This document shows positions 1-6,056 of a stretch of 6,056 nucleotides of DNA, piece after piece; position 1 is the first letter of the stretch; every line of letters begins with the position of its first letter. The position numbers and the translations under genes were made by a program. Origin of the DNA: Candidatus Zhuqueibacterota bacterium RBG_16_48_16 (lineage in GTDB: Bacteria; Zhuqueibacterota; Zhuqueibacteria; Residuimicrobiales; Sediminimicrobiaceae); the NCBI GenBank assembly GCA_001771235.1, contig METF01000264.1, positions 1 to 6,056 of the forward strand. The letters are read 5' to 3'. Below the pieces are notes generated by a model. That model did not search any database, was not told the DNA's origin, and was given only the letters and a program-made list of their open reading frames with translations.

Positions 1-329
1 AGGCCGCTGCGATCCAGCACTTTTATGCCGCAGATATTTTCGATATTTTTCACCTGGGCCGGGGAAAGATCGTCATCAAAAATGACCAGATCGCAGTCCA
101 TATACTTGGCCATTTGCGCCAGCTCGGCCACCTTGCCCTTTCCGATCATATAGGCCGGCTCGATACGATCCCGCTCCTGAATGACCCGTTCCAGGATTTC
201 CGCACCGGCCGTCTCGGCCAGCAGCTCCAGCTCGTCAAGGTAGTCGTTCACCTCGAAACGGCTTTGGCCGCCCCTGACAAGGCCAACAACGATAGCCCTT
301 TCAGGCGTCAACTTTTCCAGCTTTATCAA
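1..329 (-). CDS. hflX: GTPase HflX, N-terminal part (3' end beyond the left edge)
   Basis: About 109 N-terminal residues of HflX, a cytoplasmic GTPase that binds the 50S ribosomal subunit and splits or rescues stalled ribosomes. The visible part is the N-terminal nucleotide-binding-like HflX domain: an opening strand (AIVVGLVRGG, residues 12-21), then DYLDELELLAETAGAEIL, the family signature around YMIGKGKVAEL (residues 60-70), DLVIFDDDLSPAQ (82-94) and NIENICGIKVLDRSG (97-111 region). E. coli HflX has the matching segments FVGEGKAVEI, VVLFDHALSPAQ and CRVIDRTGLILDIF. The G domain with its P-loop lies outside the window. I chose the TTG at 329-327 as start because a TGA stop lies directly upstream in frame (332-330) and a GAGG ribosome binding site sits 5 nt before it (338-335). 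The gene follows the BatA-like gene by 53 nt on the same strand, so co-transcription is plausible. The identification is firm; the exact start is slightly less so. Confidence 0.95.
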   Translation of the reverse strand, partial: MIKLEKLTPERAIVVGLVRGGQSRFEVNDYLDELELLAETAGAEILERVIQERDRIEPAYMIGKGKVAELAQMAKYMDCDLVIFDDDLSPAQVKNIENICGIKVLDRSG

Positions 330-381
330 TCAAACCTCAATCGGATATACAAAATAATAAACCTCCCTAGTCACGGAGAGA
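326..381 (-). promoter_or_regulatory. Intercistronic leader before hflX: weak hairpin, strong Shine-Dalgarno, tiny ORF
   Basis: Directly after the stop of the BatA-like gene the minus strand reads TCTCTC (381-376), an 8-nt loop, then GGGAGG (367-362), giving a 6-bp stem with two G-T wobbles. It is followed by a T-rich stretch (TTTATTATTTT, 361-351). This could be a weak terminator or a hairpin masking the GGGAGG, which is a strong Shine-Dalgarno match. Nine bases after GGGAGG a TTG (352-350) opens an 8-codon reading frame whose TGA (328-326) overlaps the TTG start of hflX (329-327). Whether this micro-ORF is translated is inference; the hflX start has its own GAGG site. Confidence 0.25.
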
Positions 382-382
382 A

Positions 383-2458
383 CTATGCCGGCACTTCGCC
401 TTTCTCGCGGAATAGCAACATTTCAACAATGAGAAGAATGAACGCACCGATGGCAAGGTATTTCCAAAGCTCCTTTCCATATCTATGCGCGTGAATCTCT
501 TGAGAAATATTGCTATTACTTTCTAATATTGCAATAGAAATATTCTTTGGCAATTCCTCCAGGGAAACCGTCTCCAGTTGCGACTCTCGCGGCTCCACAT
601 TAACGGCCCACTGGCCGAAAAGCTCTTTATCGATCATCAATGAATATATCCCGGGGAGGTCCGTTCCGGCGTAACGCACAGTAGCGCCAGCGCCGGTAAT
701 GACGGGCTGCGCCATTTCCTCGCTGCCATCGGGACGATGGAAGGTCAATTCTTTACCGATTGCCGTCGCCGGCAGTTGGGCAGTCAGCAGATCACCGACA
801 CGGCGCCCGGAAGGATCGTTTTTGCGCCGCGCATCAAGATAGGCAACAGAGCGGGCGACCAGTGGTGCGAAAATCGTCGAGTGAATGATATTCGAATTAT
901 GCAAATTAAAGCCGCTGGTAAACACCATAACCGTTCCCTGGCCCACCCTTTTTTCAAAAAGAAAAGGATCGCCCGTACCGTAAGCCATAATGCTGACGGC
1001 GTTCACCATCCCTTCGCATCGAAGAGCAAAGCCGAACTGTGGCTTTTGAAAATCGGGGGAATCCTTTTCGAAAATCCCGGTAAAAATGGGGTGATGCAAA
1101 TCGACCTGGCCGAGGGAGAATGAGCCTTGGCGGTTATCGATAGAGCCGATGGTCGACAGAATTTTCGGCAAAGTCAGGGCGGGCATGATGTCGCTGTTAT
1201 ATGCTCTTATTTCACAATTCTCTCCCAACACCATCAGCAGCCCGCCGCCAGCGGTGACAAAATCCCTGATCGCATCGATACCGCTTTTATCCAACCCGGC
1301 CAGGTTCGACAGGATGACAACATCATAATCTTGTGGGCGAAGAAACCTCAATTCCTCTACTGATTTATAATCCACATAAAAGTCTGTCCTTTGACCGGTT
1401 GGCTGTAAAGCAAGCCTGATATACTCATCATCCGGGGTTGATTGGCCGATCAATCCAACCCGGATGACCTGGGGAACGTAAAAAGTGAAGTAATATCTGT
1501 TGTCGTATTCGATACCATCTTCTTCCAGTTGAAGCAACCCGGATAGGAATCCGGTGCGATCCGGGATAAACTCAAACTGCTCCAATGCGGATTCTCCTGC
1601 TCCCAGATTGACGGTAGATTGAGCCACCCTGTTGCCGTTGAGGTACAGTTGCGCCAAATTGTTCCCCGAAGGCCGAAAGCTGTGGTTGGAAATCGTCACG
1701 GCCAATTTCACCATTTTATCTTTTTGCAAAATGGTTGTGTTGAGAACAGCATCGTCGACGGATAGATTTGAAATGCTGTTGTTTTTTATCGGCAGGCCGT
1801 AAAAATGAATATTAGAATTTGAAAAATCCAAAGAGTCGGGGTTGAATCCCGACTTTTGAAAATCGGATACAATATAAATTTCTTTATTGAGATTGTCGGA
1901 TTTTTCCAGCAGTCGAACCGCATAGCTCAGCGCGGCATTCAGATCGGTGGGCCTATAACCAATGGGAATTTCATCAACATCCTTTTGCAGCCGCGCAAGA
2001 TCGTAATATGTCTTGCGGCTGACGGCGAGGGTCGTATCAATGGCGCTGACGAGATGGACATCATCGCCGGGCCGCATGACCTGGCAGAGATTCTTGATGT
2101 CGTTGCGAGCCATGGCATAAAAAGAAGTGCCATCCTGAACGCCGCCAAGACTGTAGGAATTGTCCAATATAAAAACAGCGCTTGTTTTCGCAGCGGAATC
2201 GGACACCCCGGACGAGGTGCCTTTTAATGCCGGACGGGCGAAAGCGAGGACGAGAAGGACGATGATGAGCATCCTGAGAATGAGCAAAAGCAACTGCCGC
2301 AACTTTAACCGTCGAATGTGCTGCTGCTGAAGCTCTTTGAGAAATTGAAGGGTGCTGAATTTTATGGTCTTTGATTTAAGCCGTGTGAAGAGGTGTATGA
2401 GAAGCGGGATTGCGGCGGCGGCCAATCCAAAAAGAATGAATGGATTTATAAAGTTCAA
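383..2458 (-). CDS. BatA-domain / von Willebrand A membrane protein with a GATase-like domain
   Basis: A 691-residue membrane-anchored protein of the BatA/VWA type. Residues 1-80 form the BatA N-terminal domain: the typical opening MNFINPFILFGLAAAAIPLL, a first membrane helix (about 5-25), a basic loop, and a second helix (about 53-75) ending in AFARPAL. Residues 92-225 are a VWA domain with a complete-looking MIDAS metal site (D99-x-S101-x-S103, T171, D199). Residues 230-330 look like an Ig/CARDB-like beta domain. Residues 331-435 have a class I glutamine-amidotransferase-like fold (VIRVGLIG, YDVVILSN, GGGLLMVLGE) without the GxCxGxQ nucleophile elbow, so it is probably non-catalytic. A single C-terminal helix (665-683) precedes a short charged tail. 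The bulk should face the periplasm. Substrates are unknown. The start is TTG, chosen because the N-terminus matches the family exactly; its ribosome binding site is poor (only GAG nearby). No moxR, DUF58 or other bat genes are in the window. Confidence 0.88.
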   Translation of the reverse strand: MNFINPFILFGLAAAAIPLLIHLFTRLKSKTIKFSTLQFLKELQQQHIRRLKLRQLLLLILRMLIIVLLVLAFARPALKGTSSGVSDSAAKTSAVFILDNSYSLGGVQDGTSFYAMARNDIKNLCQVMRPGDDVHLVSAIDTTLAVSRKTYYDLARLQKDVDEIPIGYRPTDLNAALSYAVRLLEKSDNLNKEIYIVSDFQKSGFNPDSLDFSNSNIHFYGLPIKNNSISNLSVDDAVLNTTILQKDKMVKLAVTISNHSFRPSGNNLAQLYLNGNRVAQSTVNLGAGESALEQFEFIPDRTGFLSGLLQLEEDGIEYDNRYYFTFYVPQVIRVGLIGQSTPDDEYIRLALQPTGQRTDFYVDYKSVEELRFLRPQDYDVVILSNLAGLDKSGIDAIRDFVTAGGGLLMVLGENCEIRAYNSDIMPALTLPKILSTIGSIDNRQGSFSLGQVDLHHPIFTGIFEKDSPDFQKPQFGFALRCEGMVNAVSIMAYGTGDPFLFEKRVGQGTVMVFTSGFNLHNSNIIHSTIFAPLVARSVAYLDARRKNDPSGRRVGDLLTAQLPATAIGKELTFHRPDGSEEMAQPVITGAGATVRYAGTDLPGIYSLMIDKELFGQWAVNVEPRESQLETVSLEELPKNISIAILESNSNISQEIHAHRYGKELWKYLAIGAFILLIVEMLLFREKGEVPA

Positions 2459-2484
2459 CTCGTGCCGAATTGTTTTTAAGTAAA

Positions 2485-2516
2485 GTTGTTTCCGTTAGAA
2501 TAACTAAAACTACAAC
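2485..2516 (-). other. Possible hairpin in the leader of the BatA-like gene
   Basis: On the minus strand GTTTTAGTTA (from 2512) and TAACGGAAAC flank a 3-base TTC loop. Eight of ten positions pair by Watson-Crick, one is a G-T wobble and one a mismatch; outer GTT/AAC bases extend it with a bulge. It lies about 30 nt before the TTG start. It is not followed by a T-tract, so it does not look like a Rho-independent terminator. It may be a structured 5' leader or chance in AT-rich DNA. Confidence 0.25.
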
Positions 2517-2562
2517 GTTATTTGCCTGCTTTTGTTTCCGCTGACGTCACGTTGGTGTCCAC

Positions 2563-2592
2563 ATTATAATGCAAAATTCGCCATATTCTGTC
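2563..2592 (-). promoter_or_regulatory. Candidate promoter for the BatA-like gene (perfect TATAAT, poor -35)
   Basis: In the 163-nt gap between the PHP gene and the BatA-like gene, the minus strand carries a consensus -10 hexamer TATAAT at 2568-2563, roughly 105 nt before the TTG start. The -35 region at 17-18 nt spacing (ACAGAA or GACAGA) fits TTGACA poorly. The gap is far longer than that between the two preceding genes, which supports a separate transcription start here. The hexamer sits inside the perfect 10-bp palindrome CATTATAATG (2562-2571), so it could equally serve the plus strand. If the organism belongs to the Bacteroidota, whose main sigma factor prefers a different -7/-33 pattern, this match means less. 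Confidence 0.3.
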
Positions 2593-2621
2593 TCGTTTTC
2601 ACCTCTTATGGAACGGGCGGA

Positions 2622-3428
2622 CTACATCCGGACTTTATCGACAATCAATTTGAACCGATCTTTCAAGGATAGTTTTCCGTCAAAGTTGCCCCATGGTTTT
2701 GGCTCTTCCGCTTGTATGTCTTCGCCGAGAATAATTTTCCGGGGATTGTCGTAAAACAGCTTTTGTGCTTTTTTTGCGCCCCATTCGTTCATGACCGTTT
2801 CATAAGCCTGGCTCAACTTAAACGGTCTGGAGCGAAGGTCGTGTGCATCGGTGGCAACCATGGTGACCAAATTGGCATCGATGAGCTGCATGGCAAGGAT
2901 CTTGGGCATGCGGCCAAAGACCCCGTTCAAACTGCCGGAATTCACCTGCAGCAGTCCGCCGCGCTCGACAAATTCATAAGCTTTTTCGGGATCCCTGAGA
3001 ATTTTACCGTTTCGCTCCGGGTGTGCGATTACCGGAATCCTGTTCGCCATCACCAGGTCAAAAAAGCGCTGGGAAACAAAATCGGGGATGAGGTTCATCG
3101 GAAATTCGACGAGAAAATAGCGGCCGTTGTCGGCAAACGTGGCCATGCGGCAATCCAGGTTCAAATCCGGCTGTAGATAAAGCTCGGCGGCTAAATGAAG
3201 CTTGACAGCAATCCCCGCCTTTTTTGCTCTATGGCGTAATTCCTCAAAAAGCCGGTAAAGCTCAGCTTCCCTGTCATAATCCAGTTTGGATAAAATATGC
3301 GGCGTGCAGACGGCTTCGACAATGCCATCTTCCTGGCCCTGCCGCATCATTTCCAGCGATGTTTCCCAATCCGGAGATCCGTCATCGAAATGAGGAATGA
3401 GGTGTGAATGGGTATCGATAAACTGCAT
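2622..3428 (-). CDS. CpsB/YwqE-family PHP-domain phosphoesterase (likely protein-tyrosine phosphatase)
   Basis: A 268-residue metal-dependent phosphoesterase of the PHP superfamily, CpsB/CapC/YwqE branch. Characterised members remove phosphate from tyrosines of the BY-kinases that control capsule or exopolysaccharide chain length. The metal ligands expected for the three-metal site are all visible, counted from the ATG: D5-T-H7-S-H9 near the N-terminus, D15-D16-G17, H44 in CTPH, E82 in AELYL, E108 in FLVEF, H136 and R139 in IAHPERN, and D194-A-H196 in TDAHD. The core ends near residue 236 (NPRKIILGED); a charged tail of about 30 residues follows. I took the ATG at 3428; a TTG just before it (3431) is possible. 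The gene starts about 6 nt after the stop of the prenyltransferase gene with no clear ribosome binding site, which suggests translational coupling. No Wzc-type kinase or glycosyltransferase gene is in view, so the physiological partner is unknown. Confidence 0.87.
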   Translation of the reverse strand: MQFIDTHSHLIPHFDDGSPDWETSLEMMRQGQEDGIVEAVCTPHILSKLDYDREAELYRLFEELRHRAKKAGIAVKLHLAAELYLQPDLNLDCRMATFADNGRYFLVEFPMNLIPDFVSQRFFDLVMANRIPVIAHPERNGKILRDPEKAYEFVERGGLLQVNSGSLNGVFGRMPKILAMQLIDANLVTMVATDAHDLRSRPFKLSQAYETVMNEWGAKKAQKLFYDNPRKIILGEDIQAEEPKPWGNFDGKLSLKDRFKLIVDKVRM

Positions 3429-3434
3429 CAATAT

Positions 3435-4187
3435 CTACAACTGATTTTTCGTATGAATTGCTTCCACAAATGCTTTGATCAGACCGTTGTCCCGGTTTTT
3501 TTCAATGATGTTTCCGGTGACGATAAACCCGGCGCCGGCATCAACCTTGCTTCTCGCCTCTTCGGGAGTCTTTATTCCTCCTCCGACGATCATGGGGATA
3601 CTGATAAAATTCCTCAAAGCCCTTATCAATGTTTCGGGAACGGAGTATTTTGCGCCGCTTCCCGCTTCTAAATAAACCAATTTCATACCTAAATATTCCG
3701 CCGCCAGGGCATGGGCCATGGCAATATCCGGCTTTTCTCGCGGAATGGGCCGCGTATCGCTGAGAAATTGGGCCGAAGTAATGTTGCCTGATTCGACGAA
3801 CATGTACGCCGTTGAGATGGGCTCCAGCTTCATGGATTTAATCACCGGAGCGGCGACAACCTGGTCGCCTATCAGGTTGGTGGGATTGCGTCCACTGACG
3901 AGCGACAAAAATAAAATAGCATCGGCAAAAGGTGAAATTTGCCGGGTACCGCCGGGGAAAATGATCGCTGGCAAAGAACAGCTCTCTTTGATGCTTTTTA
4001 TCAATTCGTCAAAAATGTGGGAAAATAAAAGACTCCCGCCAATGAGTAAAGCATCGACGCCGGCTTCTTCGCAACATCTGGCCAGTCTCGTGGCCTCTTC
4101 GATATCCTGCTTGTCCGGATCGATCAGCACGAAATATCCCGCCCCTTTTTCCTCTTTGATTTGAAGAAGCTTTTGGAAAATACTCAC
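3435..4187 (-). CDS. Geranylgeranylglyceryl phosphate synthase (GGGPS/PcrB) family prenyltransferase
   Basis: A 250-residue TIM-barrel prenyltransferase. Family members join a polyprenyl diphosphate to the sn-3 hydroxyl of glycerol-1-phosphate, making the first ether bond of archaeal-type lipids. Family motifs appear in order: LIDPDK (21-26, with the Asp expected to help bind Mg), LIGGS (48-52), IIFPGG (75-80), YMFVESG (128-134), VYLEAGSGA (171-179, phosphate and glycerol-phosphate region), MIVGGGI (199-205) and FIVTGNIIE (221-229). The length fits group II enzymes of archaea and Bacteroidota rather than the roughly 230-residue PcrB of Bacillota; prenyl chain length cannot be judged from the sequence by eye. 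The start is GTG; AGGA lies 11 nt upstream (4202-4199), a long spacing. It follows alaS by 54 nt and almost touches the PHP gene. No glycerol-1-phosphate dehydrogenase or second-step (DGGGPS) gene is visible here. Confidence 0.9.
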   Translation of the reverse strand: MSIFQKLLQIKEEKGAGYFVLIDPDKQDIEEATRLARCCEEAGVDALLIGGSLLFSHIFDELIKSIKESCSLPAIIFPGGTRQISPFADAILFLSLVSGRNPTNLIGDQVVAAPVIKSMKLEPISTAYMFVESGNITSAQFLSDTRPIPREKPDIAMAHALAAEYLGMKLVYLEAGSGAKYSVPETLIRALRNFISIPMIVGGGIKTPEEARSKVDAGAGFIVTGNIIEKNRDNGLIKAFVEAIHTKNQL

Positions 4188-4241
4188 TTGTCAGGTTTTC
4201 CTTTATATATGATCTCTACTGACAGGCGGAACGCGACTAAT

Positions 4242-6056
4242 TTACAGCTTTTTTTCGATAATCTCACCCACTTTAGATAAAGCGAGGGGAATTTTATCGA
4301 CATCCTTACCACCGGCAAGCGCCATGTGCGGAGCACCGCCGCCGCCGCCGTTGGCATACTGCGCCACTTCTTTGACGATGTCTCCGGCCTTGAGATTTTT
4401 ATGGGCAACAAGATCTTTGGTAACAATACAAATAAAATTGGCTTTATCATTTATAACCGTGCCGAGAACACCCACGCCGGACTTTAATTTGTCTCTTAGC
4501 ACATCACCAAAAGTCTTGAGATCATCGACGCTGTTCGTTTCGACCTGCTCTGCAACGACCTTAAAGCCGTCTATCTCCTTTGCCCGGGCAACCAATTCCT
4601 CGATCACGTTCCCGGAGCTGTGCTGGCGTAATTTTTTGATTTCCCTTTCCAGCATCTTCTTTTCGTCGATTAACTTTTCAAGCTTTTCCCTGATTTCGTG
4701 CGGATTGGTGCCGATCATGTCCGCCGCCTGGCTGAGCATTTGATCGCGCGATCGCAAATAGTTGTGTGCCGCCATGCCGGTCAAGGTTTCCACCCGCCTG
4801 ATGCCCGCGGCAACGGCCGATTCGCTGACAATGACAAACTGGCCGATCTCGCCCGTGGCCCGAACGTGCGTGCCGCCACAAAGCTCACGCGAGTAATCAT
4901 CCACTTCGACCATTCGCACGGTGCTGTCGTACTTTTCGCCAAACAAAGCCATGGCGCCCCTGGATTTAGCTTCATCGAGAGGCAGGATTTGCCAGCTCAC
5001 TTTTTTATTTTCAAGTATCTTCTCGTTGACGATGTCTTCGATTTTTCTCAATTCCTCGGCAGTCACTTTTTCAAAATGGGTAAAATCAAAGCGCATGTGA
5101 TCGGGATGTACCAATGACCCTGCCTGACTGACGTGTTCTCCCAAAATTGTTTTCAAAGCCCGGTGTAATAAATGAGTCACCGTATGATTGCGCTCGGTCG
5201 CTCTTCTCCTGGCGGCATCGATGCGCGCCGTCACCCGGTCGCCAACGTGCGGCTCCCTGCCGGAAACGATCCTGCCAAAATGGACAACATGTTCGCCGAC
5301 TTTTTTTGTATCATCAACCATAAACGTAAAATCGTTGCTTTGAATAACACCCGTGTCGCCAACCTGTCCGCCCGACTCGGCGTAAAATGGCGTCCGGTTT
5401 AGAACCAGTTTCCCGTTTTCCTGGTAAACAACCTCACTGTCCGTCTCATCCAATTGATAGCCGACAAAATCGGAGGCTTTTTCCACTGTCCTGCCGATGG
5501 AAATCGTCTCGTAAACGGCATCCTTTGCTGCGGTCGACCTGGCGCGCTGGTTTTCCATTTCCTTGTCAAAACCTTCCACATCCACGGACAGGCCCTTTTC
5601 CTGGGCCATCAGTTGGGTCAGGTCAAGGGGAAATCCGTAGGTGTCGTGCAGCAGAAAAGCATCTTTACCCGGAAACGTTTTGCCACCTCTATTGAAAACC
5701 TTTTCCGCTTTGGATTCAAATATCTCGATGCCCCGATCCAGGGTGCGGCCAAAACTTTCTTCCTCGGCGCGGATGACCCGGGAAATATAATCCTGCCGCT
5801 GCCTCAGCTCTGGGTAAGCATCGCCCATACCGTTAGCGAGGGTCTCAACCAGCCGGCAAATAAACGGCTCGTGGATATCGAGCACACGGCCGAATCGCGC
5901 GGCCCGGCGCAAAATTCTTCGCAGCACATAGCCCCGGCCTTCGTTGCCGGGAATGGCGCCATCGGCAATGGCAAAGGACAATGCGCGAACATGATCGGAA
6001 ATCACCCGAAAGGCCACGCCGGTTTCGCCTGCACCGTATACCTTGCCGGTCAATTG
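4242..6056 (-). CDS. alaS: Alanyl-tRNA synthetase, C-terminal two thirds (5' end beyond the right edge)
   Basis: The last 604 residues of alanyl-tRNA synthetase, which charges tRNA(Ala) in the cytoplasm; the usual length is about 870-880, so some 270 N-terminal residues of the catalytic core lie outside. Counted from the edge residue (Gln 1): the end of the aminoacylation domain with the class II motif 3 region GRGYVLRRILRRAARFG (40-56), the tRNA-recognition region with HDTYGFPLDLT (137-147), the linker motif PFYAESGGQVGDTG (223-236), the editing domain with zinc-site residues H291 and H295 (HTVTH) and C393 and H397 (CGGTH), a coiled-coil stretch near 453-480, and the C-Ala domain with the glycine-rich loop GGGGGAPHMALAGG (570-583). 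The editing site, which clears mischarged Ser and Gly, looks intact. The frame stays open to the window edge, and the TTG at 6053 is an internal Leu codon rather than a start. A 54-nt gap leads to the prenyltransferase gene. Confidence 0.98.
   Translation of the reverse strand, partial: QLTGKVYGAGETGVAFRVISDHVRALSFAIADGAIPGNEGRGYVLRRILRRAARFGRVLDIHEPFICRLVETLANGMGDAYPELRQRQDYISRVIRAEEESFGRTLDRGIEIFESKAEKVFNRGGKTFPGKDAFLLHDTYGFPLDLTQLMAQEKGLSVDVEGFDKEMENQRARSTAAKDAVYETISIGRTVEKASDFVGYQLDETDSEVVYQENGKLVLNRTPFYAESGGQVGDTGVIQSNDFTFMVDDTKKVGEHVVHFGRIVSGREPHVGDRVTARIDAARRRATERNHTVTHLLHRALKTILGEHVSQAGSLVHPDHMRFDFTHFEKVTAEELRKIEDIVNEKILENKKVSWQILPLDEAKSRGAMALFGEKYDSTVRMVEVDDYSRELCGGTHVRATGEIGQFVIVSESAVAAGIRRVETLTGMAAHNYLRSRDQMLSQAADMIGTNPHEIREKLEKLIDEKKMLEREIKKLRQHSSGNVIEELVARAKEIDGFKVVAEQVETNSVDDLKTFGDVLRDKLKSGVGVLGTVINDKANFICIVTKDLVAHKNLKAGDIVKEVAQYANGGGGGAPHMALAGGKDVDKIPLALSKVGEIIEKKL

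Noticed and set aside
737..1123. Plus-strand ORFs opposite the BatA-like gene (737-1123, 1127-1363, 1856-2227)
   Set aside because: They lie wholly antisense to a well-supported gene, match no family I know and have low-complexity shadow-like composition.
2542..2549. TGACGTCA perfect 8-bp palindrome in the PHP/BatA-like gap
   Set aside because: It is a single short palindrome that occurs easily by chance; no second copy or flanking symmetry was seen.
2569..2754. 61-codon plus-strand ORF beginning in the PHP/BatA-like gap
   Set aside because: Its ATG overlaps the TATAAT palindrome, it has no ribosome binding site, and most of it is antisense to the PHP gene.
3718..4164. Plus-strand ORFs opposite the prenyltransferase, PHP and alaS genes (2712-3176, 3718-4164, 4324-4743, 4698-5117)
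   Set aside because: They mirror conserved coding sequence and have no recognisable domain or good ribosome binding site.
4188..4241. alaS/prenyltransferase gap as a promoter or terminator
   Set aside because: The 54 nt hold an AT-rich CATATATAAAGG stretch but no convincing -35 partner and no stable hairpin with a T-tract.
4336..4350. Run of CCG/GCC triplets
   Set aside because: It encodes the conserved glycine-rich loop of the AlaRS C-Ala domain, so it is not a separate repeat element.
4184..4450. Minus-strand frame overlapping the alaS 3' end and the gap to the prenyltransferase gene
   Set aside because: It is out of frame with the conserved C-Ala domain of alaS and has no family signature.
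1..6056. The five genes as one novel functional system (defence, secretion or similar)
   Set aside because: alaS and hflX are housekeeping genes, and nothing in the sequence ties the middle three together beyond strand and proximity.

Overview
The window carries five genes, all read from the minus strand (right to left), with no RNA gene, mobile element or CRISPR array that I can see. In transcription order they are: the C-terminal two thirds of alanyl-tRNA synthetase (alaS, cut by the right edge), a geranylgeranylglyceryl phosphate synthase family prenyltransferase, a CpsB/YwqE-type PHP-domain phosphoesterase, a large membrane protein with a BatA N-terminal domain and a von Willebrand A domain, and the N-terminus of the GTPase HflX (cut by the left edge). 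Nearly every base is coding. The only gaps are 54 nt (alaS to the prenyltransferase), 4-6 nt (prenyltransferase to PHP gene), 163 nt (PHP gene to BatA-like gene) and 53 nt (BatA-like gene to hflX).

The gene set suggests a bacterium of the Fibrobacterota-Chlorobiota-Bacteroidota (FCB) superphylum or a nearby candidate lineage such as Calditrichota, KSB1 or Zixibacteria. The reasons are the bacterial AlaRS and HflX, the BatA/VWA protein with a glutamine-amidotransferase-like fold, and a GGGP synthase-type enzyme of about 250 residues, a combination known from that group. This is an inference from gene content and protein style; no species can be named.

The layout looks like a loosely co-transcribed run. 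The prenyltransferase and PHP genes are almost touching and probably translationally coupled. The 163-nt gap before the BatA-like gene holds a perfect TATAAT hexamer and a possible hairpin, so that gene may have its own promoter. The functions are mixed: translation (AlaRS), ribosome rescue or maturation (HflX), lipid head-group chemistry (GGGP synthase) and envelope-linked functions (PHP phosphatase, VWA membrane protein). I see no evidence that they form one dedicated system.

Three of the four visible starts are not ATG (TTG for hflX, TTG for the BatA-like gene, GTG for the prenyltransferase). I found no clearly undescribed system. The most interesting items are the archaeal-type ether-lipid enzyme in a bacterial setting and the stand-alone BatA-VWA-GATase-like protein.
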